Shown here: positions 6,590 through 13,416 of the stretch, in pieces
How positions within the stretch are numbered: the first letter of the stretch is position 1
How the letters are laid out: every line of letters starts with the position of its first letter
Origin: a virus
DNA length: 20,588 nucleotides
Direction: 5' to 3' (one strand)
Virus record (IMG/VR): IMGVR_UViG_3300034418_004480
Span: 1-20,588 of that record
Made by a program: the position numbers and the translations under genes
Notes under the pieces: generated by a model
The model's input: only the letters and a program-made list of their open reading frames with translations
Told to the model about the DNA's origin: nothing
Database searches by the model: none

Positions 6590-8200
6590 ATGGAAACTAC
6601 AGAAGTAAAACAACTAAAAATAAATGTCACTAATATAAAAAGTTCTCTTATTAATTACAATAAGAGTCTTATAAGTCTTAGGAAAAGTGAAAAGAAACTT
6701 GTCTTAGAAAATGTAAGAAGACAAAAGACACTTCAGAAAGAAAAAAGAATAGAAACTAAAATAACTCCAAATGCATTGGGGACTATAAAGAATACTATCC
6801 TTTCAAGACCATTAAGTTTCTTTGATAAAATAAAAGAATTTTTTGGTATTGTATTGCTTGGTCTTTTGATTAATAATCTTCCTCAAATAATTGAGAAAAC
6901 TACATCCGCAGTAACAAAACTCATTGAGGTTAGTAGTGGAATTATAAACTCAATAACAACAACGGCAGCATCATTTAAAAATTTTGTTACTTCAATACCA
7001 GAAAATACTAAAACAAAACTGGGAGAAACAAAGGATCAATTAACAACATTAATTGATGAACTCAATAGAATGATTGATCCTTTGAATAAGGCATATACTG
7101 ACCTTGAAAAACAATTACCAGAAACTTCTAAATCTTCTTCAAGTAAAAGTGGTCCTACGGCAGGAACATCAGAAACACAACAAAAGTCTAAGGGTGGAAC
7201 AATAAAATCTGATCCTTCAGCAACAAAAATCATAACAACGGAAAAGGTAACCAGTCCTTTTTCTAGACCAGGTGGAACTGCAAAGCTCAAAAAAGCAAGA
7301 CAATCTTATAATGCTTTTGTAGATTTTGCCGAACTAGCAAGAGGAAACACTGAAAATTATAATATACTTGGCGGAACATCTGATACTTTAGCAGAAGTCA
7401 ATAAATCTTATTATGATTTTATAGTAGAACTTAAAAAATCTTGGAAGGACGCCATTCAACCAGCATCTCCTTATCAAATACCCAGATCTCCTGGACAGGC
7501 ACAACCTCCTGGACCAGTCATACCAACACCAGCAGGATTACCAGCAATAAAAACTGATGATATTATTGGAAGAGTTGGATATACTGGAAGAACAGATCCT
7601 GTGGGAGTAGAAGGGTCTCACATTCATATTGAGTCATATCCAACAAAAGGTAACTCAATACCTAATGGAGTTTTGTATAATATATTAGTTTCTGGGGTTC
7701 CCATGCCAAACCAATTGAGATTTAGTTCTGGTATGTTTACACCAAGCAGACCAAAACATGCTGGATTGGATTATGCTGGAGATCCTAACCAACCAATTAC
7801 TTTGATTGGTGGATTGAAATTTAAAAGATACATACCAGATCAAGGTGATGGATATGGAAATAAAGTTATTATTGAATCTCCAGATGGATCTCAATATACA
7901 TTAAACCACTTAAATGCTGGTCCAGAAAACTTGACCAATCTTATAAAAAAACAAGAAAAAACCAAAACAACAACACAAAATAAAAAAGTATCAAGAGTAG
8001 TATCTCCATCACAAAAAGAAAAACCACTGTTAGCATTTAATTATGATGAAGAAGATACCACAGAAACAATACTTGTGATGGGAACTCAAACAATAATTCA
8101 AAAAGAACCACCAATAATCAAAACAATTATGGTAAATAATAATACTGGTTCCCAATCTTCGTCATCACCAGCAAGTGTATCAAAAATCTGGACAGTATAA
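6590..8200 (+). CDS. Tail protein with hydrophobic helix and permuted M23 peptidase-like domain
   Basis: The 536-residue protein starts with a Lys-rich helical region (1-65), then FFDKIKEFFGIVLLGLLINNL (about 78-98), which echoes KLLEFFGIITTGILVN in the preceding tape measure. A Ser/Thr/Pro linker with SSSSKSGP and PPGPVIPTP follows. Residues about 324-450 carry all peptidase M23 signatures in permuted order: IIGRVGYTG plus SHIHIE (H344, H346) come first, then KHAGLD (H390, D394) and GYGNKVIIES...TLNHL (H440). M23 enzymes are zinc metallopeptidases that cut peptidoglycan cross-bridges. The last 80 residues are low-complexity. The context (tape measure before, hub after) suggests a tail-borne enzyme that opens the cell wall at infection. 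Activity is inferred. It starts 4 nt after the preceding stop codon. Confidence 0.75.
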   Translation: METTEVKQLKINVTNIKSSLINYNKSLISLRKSEKKLVLENVRRQKTLQKEKRIETKITPNALGTIKNTILSRPLSFFDKIKEFFGIVLLGLLINNLPQIIEKTTSAVTKLIEVSSGIINSITTTAASFKNFVTSIPENTKTKLGETKDQLTTLIDELNRMIDPLNKAYTDLEKQLPETSKSSSSKSGPTAGTSETQQKSKGGTIKSDPSATKIITTEKVTSPFSRPGGTAKLKKARQSYNAFVDFAELARGNTENYNILGGTSDTLAEVNKSYYDFIVELKKSWKDAIQPASPYQIPRSPGQAQPPGPVIPTPAGLPAIKTDDIIGRVGYTGRTDPVGVEGSHIHIESYPTKGNSIPNGVLYNILVSGVPMPNQLRFSSGMFTPSRPKHAGLDYAGDPNQPITLIGGLKFKRYIPDQGDGYGNKVIIESPDGSQYTLNHLNAGPENLTNLIKKQEKTKTTTQNKKVSRVVSPSQKEKPLLAFNYDEEDTTETILVMGTQTIIQKEPPIIKTIMVNNNTGSQSSSSPASVSKIWTV

Positions 8201-8203
8201 AAA

Positions 8204-9496
8204 ATGTCATCAGTACAAAGATCATCTACATCTTCACTTAATATAAGAAAGGGTAATAAGGTAGTATCCATATCTCCCGATACTGTTGGACCAAAAACAG
8301 TAAAGTTGGAATATTTTGAGAGTTTACTTTCTCCTATTGTAACGGCAAATATGGTCGTTGTTGATGCTGCTGATGGAGATGTTCCTACTAGCAGAGAGCA
8401 AAATATACAAGGAAAACCAGGTTCCGTATTAAGTTCTCTACCAATAACTGGAAATGAGACAGTTGATTTTGTAATTGAGAATGGAAGTGGAAGATTGGAT
8501 TTGTCAAGATATCCTCTAAGAGTTGATGCTGTTGCCTCAATTGGTAAGGAATCCGAAAGAGAATCTTATGCACTATCTCTTGTGTCTGGATACTCTTATC
8601 AGAATCAGGGAACACAGATATACAAAAAATATCAGAATCAAATATCAGATACTGTTGCAAAAATTTTAAAAGATTATTTTGATGTTGGTGATGATAGATT
8701 GAATGTAGACACGACAAAGTTTCCATATAAATTTTCTGGTTCTGGTAGAGATCCTTTTAAAATTATACTTAACCTTGCTTCTAAGTCTGTTCCAAGTAGT
8801 TCAAAAGATCCTGGATACTTCTTTTACGAGACTAAAGAAGGATTTAATTTTAGAGCAATTTCGGAGTTAATTACTCAAGAACCTCTATTTGAGTATAAGG
8901 AGACTAACGTTATTACTGACGATGATCCAGAAAATAGTTTTAGAATTATTTCGTCACAGTCGATACGAGATCAGAGTCTGATGAGTGCTCTGAAGTCTGG
9001 TGTCTTTTCCTCAAAAAATATATTCTTCAATCCAAAAACATTTAAGTATGAGCAGATTAATGTTAGTTTGGATTTGGAAAAATATCTTGGCAAAGACATT
9101 GAGATCCCAGAAGAATTTTATAGTACCTCAAGAGTTCATGAACACATTTTAGACATTGGAAGTTTGGACAACACTGTGGTTTCGGATGCAAATAATGATC
9201 CAAGAGAGTGGCAGGCAAAATCATCTATGAGATATAATTTTTTGTTCTCACAGATTAGAAATATTACTGTTCCTTGTAATGTAAATTTGTCTGCGGGAGA
9301 TACAATCAATTGCTATTTCCCATATGCAACAAGAGTCAATAAAACAGATTCTCCATACGATCAACATATTAGTGGAAAATATCTTATCTTAAATCTTTGT
9401 CATGAATTTGATTTCAGTGGAGGTGGACAATCTTATACTTACATGACTCTCGTTCGTGATACATATGGTCTATATACTAATAAAAACAAAGCATAA
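8204..9496 (+). CDS. gp27: Baseplate hub protein gp27-like
   Basis: The 430-residue protein fits the hub family that forms the trimeric torus at the tube tip (T4 gp27, 391 aa). Landmarks are KLEYFESLLSPIVTANMVVVD (about 32-52), LSRYPLRVDAVASI, the helix QISDTVAKILKDYF (about 145-160), PFKIILNLASKS, and a C-terminal NVNLSAGDTINCYFP plus GKYLILNLCHEFDF and YTYMTLVRDTYG (about 390-423). The 'leaves the hub, returns with GKYLI-x-x-x-HEF' end is characteristic of gp27/late-control-D-type folds. It starts 3 nt after the previous stop and its TAA is directly followed by the ATG of the gp5-like gene, its expected partner. The T4 assignment rests on pattern and synteny. Confidence 0.78.
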   Translation: MSSVQRSSTSSLNIRKGNKVVSISPDTVGPKTVKLEYFESLLSPIVTANMVVVDAADGDVPTSREQNIQGKPGSVLSSLPITGNETVDFVIENGSGRLDLSRYPLRVDAVASIGKESERESYALSLVSGYSYQNQGTQIYKKYQNQISDTVAKILKDYFDVGDDRLNVDTTKFPYKFSGSGRDPFKIILNLASKSVPSSSKDPGYFFYETKEGFNFRAISELITQEPLFEYKETNVITDDDPENSFRIISSQSIRDQSLMSALKSGVFSSKNIFFNPKTFKYEQINVSLDLEKYLGKDIEIPEEFYSTSRVHEHILDIGSLDNTVVSDANNDPREWQAKSSMRYNFLFSQIRNITVPCNVNLSAGDTINCYFPYATRVNKTDSPYDQHISGKYLILNLCHEFDFSGGGQSYTYMTLVRDTYGLYTNKNKA

Positions 9497-11434
9497 ATGA
9501 GCAGCAACATAGGGTTTGTTGGTAAGGAGGGTTTTAACTGGTGGTTGGGTCAAATCCCTTCCGTAAACACCAGTGATAAGGATTCTGGCGACAACTCTTG
9601 GGCACTACAGGCAGATGGAAATGGTTGGGGAGACAGATATAAGGTAAGAATTCTGGGTTATCATCCAGCAGAAGAGAGTGAACTGTCTGATAATGATTTG
9701 CCTTATGCACTGACAATGTTACCATCTACATCAGGAACTGGTGGAGGAAACTTTGCACAAAGCACTAGATTAAGACCCGGTGATACCGTAATGGGTTTTT
9801 TCTTAGATGGTGCCAGTGCTCAAATTCCTGTCATTATGGGGGCACTGACTAGAACATTGGATGTTTCATCTAATGGTATTCCGACAGGATTTAAACCAGG
9901 AACAGGACATAATAAAAATTTATCAGATTCTCCTTATAATAAAACAGATACAAATGAATGTGCCGGTCAGAATAAAGAAGCAGCACCTTCTCCAAGAAAC
10001 ATACAAGGCAAAGCAGAATGTTCCTTAACTGGACAAACTGTAACACTTGCCAATACTTGTTCGGAAAGTGATAAGTCATTCTTTACGGAAGTTATCGGTG
10101 TCATAGAAAATCTCCTTAAAATAACGACTGAGGCAACTAATTTTCTTGGCGATGTTCAAAGTGCTGTCAAGAAATTACAAAAACTCGCAAATAATCTTGT
10201 AGGAGATTTATTCAGATCTTTATATGAGGAAATGATCCCTCTATTGAAGAGTGGTTTAGATAAGTTGTATAAGTCAGTATATGCATCAGTTTTATCATCA
10301 TCTGGAAACCCTTTTCTTGCCCACTTGGCAGGAAAAAATGCACAAGAGGCAATGGTTCCAGCAATAAAATCCATGCAAGATGCTGCTAAGTGTGTTGCCG
10401 CAAAAATTATTAATGGTCTTGGAGATACAATCAAAGGATTACTAGAATCAACAGTTGTAGAGGTTGTAAATTTCGGTGTATGTGCGGCAGAACAATTTGT
10501 TGGTTCTCTGCTCAATGGCATTATTGATCAAATTTCCTCTGGATTGGATTCTGTTATTGGAGGTCTTGCCAAGATTTTAGATCCAGCATTTAAGGTTGCC
10601 GATTTCCTTCGTGGGTCTGCGGATATTGCCAAGAAAATTCAGGCTTTCTTCAGTTGTAATCAGACTGGAGAAAAATGTCAAGTAATTCCAACCTGGACTA
10701 TTGGATATGGTGCAAAAAATAGGGCAGGTATTACTAGTGCAATGGACAAAGCATTTGATGCAATGAATATATCAAATGCACTGTCTGGAATATCATCCGA
10801 AACTTCCCCTTATACAAAACCAGATTGTGGTGATCCATCAAGTTGTGGTGGTCCTACCGTATCTTTCTTTGGTGGAAATGGTATTGGTGGTGCTGGTAAG
10901 GCAATTATGGGCGGAATTGTCAATAATACTGAGGGTCTTGGAGATGTTGTTTCTTCTGTTGCGAGAACTGGTAGTATTATTGGAGTAGAAATTACTGATC
11001 CAGGTTCTGGTTATACTTATGCACCACCAATCGTAACCTTTGAAGATTCTTGTGGACTTGGATATGGTGCAGTTGGTAGAGTAATTGTTGATTATAATAC
11101 TGGACAAATTACTGGTGTTTATATCGTTTCTGAGGGCGAGAATTATCCAGTAGAAGATGATGATGAATATACGGTAATTGATACAACTGTTTTATCACCA
11201 GGAATTGGATATTCGCCAGATGATACTGCGATTGATGATAACGGAAACGAGTATAGTTTGACCGTTGATAATGGACGAGTTATATCGGCAACACCAATAA
11301 ATAATGTGAAGGTAGAAACATTACCGAATATCACTATCAACACAACCACAGGTATAGGAGCACTTATAAGACCACTGATGGGACCATTTACTCCACAAGG
11401 AGAAGTTATAAGCGTAATAGATTGTGTAACATAA
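9497..11434 (+). CDS. gp5: gp5-like baseplate hub: OB-fold, lysozyme domain absent
   Basis: Residues 1-125 look like the gp5 OB-fold that binds gp27: GFNWWLGQIP (13-22), RYKVRILGYHP (47-57), LPYALTMLPSTSGTG, RLRPGDTVMGFFLDG and AQIPVIMGALTRT. In T4 a lysozyme (about residues 174-339) and a triple beta-helix follow. Here, residues about 190-385 are instead a long helical region with hydrophobic helices (VIGVIENLLKI, GLDSVIGGLAKILDP). The C-terminal part (about 430-645) is Gly-rich with beta modules such as EITDPGSGYTYAPPIVTF. No lysozyme catalytic pattern is visible, and the spike is in the next gene. There are 12 Cys, several in close pairs (CNQTGEKC, CGDPSSC), unusual for a virion protein. 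At 645 residues it is longer than T4 gp5 (575). Confidence 0.78.
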   Translation: MSSNIGFVGKEGFNWWLGQIPSVNTSDKDSGDNSWALQADGNGWGDRYKVRILGYHPAEESELSDNDLPYALTMLPSTSGTGGGNFAQSTRLRPGDTVMGFFLDGASAQIPVIMGALTRTLDVSSNGIPTGFKPGTGHNKNLSDSPYNKTDTNECAGQNKEAAPSPRNIQGKAECSLTGQTVTLANTCSESDKSFFTEVIGVIENLLKITTEATNFLGDVQSAVKKLQKLANNLVGDLFRSLYEEMIPLLKSGLDKLYKSVYASVLSSSGNPFLAHLAGKNAQEAMVPAIKSMQDAAKCVAAKIINGLGDTIKGLLESTVVEVVNFGVCAAEQFVGSLLNGIIDQISSGLDSVIGGLAKILDPAFKVADFLRGSADIAKKIQAFFSCNQTGEKCQVIPTWTIGYGAKNRAGITSAMDKAFDAMNISNALSGISSETSPYTKPDCGDPSSCGGPTVSFFGGNGIGGAGKAIMGGIVNNTEGLGDVVSSVARTGSIIGVEITDPGSGYTYAPPIVTFEDSCGLGYGAVGRVIVDYNTGQITGVYIVSEGENYPVEDDDEYTVIDTTVLSPGIGYSPDDTAIDDNGNEYSLTVDNGRVISATPINNVKVETLPNITINTTTGIGALIRPLMGPFTPQGEVISVIDCVT

Positions 11435-11435
11435 G

Positions 11436-12029
11436 ATGGCAGAAAGACCGAATCAAAATTGGGAGCGTAGAGACTATACCAAGTGGGGGTATAAGTACGG
11501 ATTAGATATTAATAATCCACAAATGAATGGTGATGGTTCTGCCGTTTATCAGTGGTATGGATTTACGGATAATAAAGACGTTAATTTGTCTTTATATTCT
11601 GAAAGTGGAATGTATTCCCTTCTCAATGATAGATCCATAGAGATTTGTGCTGGAGGAAAAAACTCTCCTGGCGAAATTGATATTCAAATTGCTGCAAAGA
11701 ATGGCGATATCACTCTTACCTGCATGGAGAATGGTAATATCAGAATCAAAGGTGCCAATATCATGATTCAGGCTGATGATGACATTGACCTTTTAGCAGG
11801 TAGAAATATCAGTTTGAAGGCAAAGAATGGCGATGTGACATTTGATGGTCAATCTGTTGATGTTATTGGTGGACTTTCTGGAAATCTTGTAGAATCAACC
11901 ATTGGTAGTTTCGTACAAAGAGTAACCGCAGATTCATTTATTGGTCTTGATGTTCTTAAAACAGTTGGTGCTGTGACTGGGATTGGGAATATACCAATTG
12001 TCGGTGCCGCCGTAGACGCTCTCTTCTAG
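11436..12029 (+). CDS. Baseplate central spike (gp5 C-terminal / VgrG-type beta-prism)
   Basis: The 197-residue protein begins with a short N-terminal part (PNQNWERRDYTKWGYKYG). From about residue 75 to 145 come alternating short strands with Gly/Asn/Asp turns: GEIDIQIAAKNGDITLT, NGNIRIKGANIMIQADDDID, AGRNISLKAKNGDVTFDG. This is the pattern of the trimeric beta-prism of T4 gp5C and VgrG needles, which pierces the outer membrane. The C-terminal 40 residues are hydrophobic and Gly-rich (GAVTGIGNIPIVGAAVDALF). The ATG is 1 nt after the stop of the gp5-like gene, consistent with a two-gene version of gp5. No metal-binding tip motif (PAAR) is evident. Confidence 0.78.
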   Translation: MAERPNQNWERRDYTKWGYKYGLDINNPQMNGDGSAVYQWYGFTDNKDVNLSLYSESGMYSLLNDRSIEICAGGKNSPGEIDIQIAAKNGDITLTCMENGNIRIKGANIMIQADDDIDLLAGRNISLKAKNGDVTFDGQSVDVIGGLSGNLVESTIGSFVQRVTADSFIGLDVLKTVGAVTGIGNIPIVGAAVDALF

Positions 12030-12033
12030 AACC

Positions 12034-12651
12034 ATGGCAGATATAAACACTTTTGGAAATCCGACTTATTTTAATAATGACGTAACTTTTTATAAGGATG
12101 TTACAATTGGTGGAGAGTTTAAGTATGATAATCTTTCGGTAAAAACATTATCCGTTGAAAATTCTTTTTCAGTTGGAGATGATGTAAAAATATCTTCTGG
12201 TATCGTAACCGCAACAAAGTTTGTTGGGAATGGAGCAGACTTAACAGGAATTGTTACTATTCCAACTGGTGTGATTGTAATGTGGTCTGGTGCCGTTTCA
12301 GCAATTCCATCTGGATGGGTTCTTTGTGATGGAACTAATAGTACACCAGATTTAAGAGATAGATTTATTGTTGGTGCTGGCGTTAGTTACTCCGTTGATG
12401 ATACTGGTGGTAGTGCTGATGCGGTTGTTGTCTCTCACACTCACAGCATAACTCAAACTTCACACAGCCACAGCTATACGACCAACCAAGGTACAGGTGG
12501 TGGTCAAGGTGGCGGAGGTGCTGATACTGGATCAACGAATAAAACAACTGGTGGCGCAAACGCAAATATCACTATAAACGATGCAGGTGTTTCTGGAACA
12601 AACGCAAACCTTCCACCATATTATGCGCTTGCTTTCATTATGAAGACCTGA
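12034..12651 (+). CDS. Tail-collar domain fibre (gp12-like short tail fibre)
   Basis: The 205-residue protein has an N-terminal repeat region typical of cyanophage fibres (DVTIGGEFKYDNLSV, GIVTATKFVGNGADLTGI). A phage tail collar domain starts near residue 77: PTGVIVMWSGAVSAIPSGWVLCDG, then TPDLRDRFIVGAG (about 108-120). Two His-x-His motifs follow, H135-T-H137 and H144-S-H146, and the end is NLPPYYALAFIMKT. In T4 gp12, His-x-His residues from three chains bind zinc in the receptor-binding head, and a similar role is likely. The segment TTNQGTGGGQGGGGAD is Gly-rich and flexible. At 205 aa it is much shorter than gp12 (527 aa). It is the last gene of the rightward baseplate run. Confidence 0.85.
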   Translation: MADINTFGNPTYFNNDVTFYKDVTIGGEFKYDNLSVKTLSVENSFSVGDDVKISSGIVTATKFVGNGADLTGIVTIPTGVIVMWSGAVSAIPSGWVLCDGTNSTPDLRDRFIVGAGVSYSVDDTGGSADAVVVSHTHSITQTSHSHSYTTNQGTGGGQGGGGADTGSTNKTTGGANANITINDAGVSGTNANLPPYYALAFIMKT

Positions 12652-12667
12652 CCAGTTTCCTGACTGG
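12652..12667. other. Small hairpin after the collar gene
   Basis: CCAGT at 12652-12656 pairs with ACTGG at 12663-12667 around a 6-nt loop, starting 1 nt after the collar-gene stop. There is no following T-run, so it is not a standard intrinsic terminator. It may protect the 3' end of the transcript or mark the border between the late module and the next promoter. Confidence 0.4.
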
Positions 12668-12672
12668 CACAG

Positions 12673-12701
12673 TTGACACCACCCCCTAAATGCCCTATAA
12701 T
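12673..12701 (+). promoter_or_regulatory. sigma70-type promoter for the small-gene/tRNA block
   Basis: TTGACA (12673-12678) and TATAAT (12696-12701) both match the consensus exactly with a 17-nt spacer. Transcription would start near 12708, 19 nt before the 68-aa gene. This would be read by unmodified host RNA polymerase early in infection, unlike the TATAAATA elements elsewhere in the window. Confidence 0.85.
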
Positions 12702-12726
12702 ACTAAGGTAATCAACGGAACACCCA

Positions 12727-12933
12727 ATGGGCACCGCACAAGAATCTGTTCTCGGCATCGTTATTGACGTTTGCACTCGCTCCTTCCTTCTGCTCAGCGA
12801 TGAGGGTAATGAAAAGATGGTAAACTGTGATACCGTCCAAGAGTTTATGAATGTCCTGGAAGTTGTGACTGCTAACCTTAATGAAGACCAGATTGAGTAT
12901 GCTGACCTTGCTATTCAGGGAGAAGAGTATTGA
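12727..12933 (+). CDS. Small unrecognised protein (68 aa)
   Basis: I do not recognise this protein. It begins MGTAQESVLGIVIDVCTRSF, with two short beta strands (VLGIVIDV, SFLLLSD), a VQEFMNVLEVVTANL helix (about 37-51) and an acidic C-terminus (NEDQIEYADLAIQGEEY). The net charge is strongly negative and there is no membrane segment. It is the first gene after the sigma70-type promoter, so probably early. Its TGA overlaps the next ATG as TGATG, so the two are coupled. The upstream ACGGAA is a weak ribosome site. Confidence 0.7.
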   Translation: MGTAQESVLGIVIDVCTRSFLLLSDEGNEKMVNCDTVQEFMNVLEVVTANLNEDQIEYADLAIQGEEY

Positions 12934-13106
12934 TGGAAGTATTTACGGTTAAGGAATGGGAAGAGAACTTTGATTCTCTTCTCGTAAGGGTGGAAAATGG
13001 AGAGCATATAGGTATTATGGGAGATGATGGTAAGGCAGCAGTTATGATACCAGCAGATGATGAACTTTATCGAATATACACTGAGAATAATAACGAAGCT
13101 CAGTAG
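12933..13106 (+). CDS. Phd/YefM-like antitoxin candidate (57 aa)
   Basis: The frame starts at ATG 12933-12935, sharing one base with the previous stop, and ends at TAG 13104-13106. The protein begins MEVFTVKEWEENFDSLLVRV, followed by ENGEHIGIMGDDGKAAVM and IPADDELYRIY. The order 'beta strand, helix with E-x-x-x-x-F-D-x-L-x-x-x-V-E-x-G, strand, turn with DGK/RGK, strand AVMIP' is that of the N-terminal DNA-binding domain of Phd/YefM antitoxins. The toxin-binding C-terminal tail is almost absent (about 14 residues after IPADD). No toxin gene is adjacent; tRNA genes follow directly. It could act as a DNA-binding regulator or block a host toxin. The fold call is by eye only. Confidence 0.65.
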   Translation: MEVFTVKEWEENFDSLLVRVENGEHIGIMGDDGKAAVMIPADDELYRIYTENNNEAQ

Positions 13107-13118
13107 TTCATCATCACG

Positions 13119-13206
13119 GGAAGTGAGACTTGGTAGTCAGAGAGGTCTTATAAACCTTTTCCGCCAGATTAGCGGCTTTGAGGTGGTTCGAATCCACCCA
13201 CTTCTA
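13119..13206 (+). tRNA. Class II tRNA with apparent anticodon UAU, isotype unclear
   Basis: The acceptor stem GGAAGTG (13119-13125) pairs with CACTTCT (13199-13205) including one G-U, and A13206 is the discriminator. The T arm is GGTGG-TTCGAAT-CCACC (13182-13198). The anticodon stem GAGGT/ACCTT closes the 7-nt loop CTTATAA (13147-13153), giving anticodon TAT (13149-13151). A 23-nt variable region contains the stem CCGC/GCGG, as in Leu, Ser and Tyr tRNAs. The D arm is unusually short (GACT-TGGT-AGTC). CCA is not encoded. The anticodon points to Ile (AUA), but the long variable arm does not fit Ile, so the isotype is uncertain. Confidence 0.65.
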
Positions 13207-13208
13207 TC

Positions 13209-13281
13209 GCAGGTTTAGCAATTCGGTAAATGCACCGATCTCATAAATCGGCTCAAACTGGTTCAACTCCAGTAACCTGCA
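13209..13281 (+). tRNA. tRNA with anticodon CAU (Met or lysidine-type Ile)
   Basis: The acceptor stem GCAGGTT (13209-13215) pairs perfectly with AACCTGC (13274-13280), with discriminator A. The D stem is GCA/TGC and the anticodon stem CCGAT/ATCGG closes CTCATAA with CAT at 13242-13244. The T arm is ACTGG-TTCAACT-CCAGT. It is 73 nt long and CCA is not encoded. It has a fully paired first acceptor pair, so it is not an initiator. Elongator Met and Ile (with modified C34) cannot be told apart by eye. Confidence 0.9.
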
Positions 13282-13286
13282 CCTAA

Positions 13287-13371
13287 GTCACCTTGCCGGA
13301 ATTGGTCTACGGAACGAACTTAAAATTCGTCGGGCGTTACGCCCTTGCGGGTTCAAGTCCCGCAGGTGACA
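13287..13371 (+). tRNA. tRNA-Leu (UAA)
   Basis: The acceptor stem GTCACCT (13287-13293) pairs with AGGTGAC (13364-13370), with discriminator A as expected for Leu. The anticodon stem ACGAA/TTCGT closes CTTAAAA with TAA at 13321-13323. The variable arm is GGGCG-TTA-CGCCC and the T arm GCGGG-TTCAAGT-CCCGC. It is 85 nt long and CCA is not encoded. UUA is a preferred Leu codon in AT-rich phage genes, which fits carriage of this tRNA. Confidence 0.95.
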
Positions 13372-13378
13372 CTTAAAA

Positions 13379-13413
13379 GGTAAAGACATATAAATAATAA
13401 GTGTGCCTTTACC
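13379..13413. repeat. Inverted repeat enclosing the late promoter of the HNH gene
   Basis: GGTAAAG (13379-13385) is complementary to CTTTACC (13407-13413). The right arm ends 3 nt before the HNH start codon, in the ribosome-binding zone. TATAAATA lies in the loop. Confidence 0.7.
13389..13396 (+). promoter_or_regulatory. T4-type late promoter TATAAATA for the HNH endonuclease
   Basis: This is an exact match to the T4 late consensus, 20 nt before ATG 13417, with predicted start near 13402. No -35 element is visible. A late transcript would begin after the left arm of the surrounding inverted repeat. Confidence 0.7.
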
Positions 13414-13416
13414 GTA

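Noticed and set aside
9497-11434. Lysozyme domain expected inside gp5
   Set aside because: No T4-lysozyme-like E-x8-D-x5-T pattern or related motif is visible between the OB fold and the C-terminal modules.
12652-12667. Rho-independent terminator after the collar fibre gene
   Set aside because: The stem has only 5 bp and no T-run follows; kept only as a small hairpin.
13119-13206. Ochre suppressor tRNA (UUA anticodon) from the CTTATAA loop
   Set aside because: With a 7-nt loop and U33 in its normal place the anticodon is UAU. A UUA reading needs a shifted loop with no supporting base pairs.
13287-13371. Phage attachment site at the tRNA-Leu gene
   Set aside because: No integrase, no duplicated tRNA end and an otherwise lytic T4-like gene set. 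The tRNA is a complete phage-borne gene.
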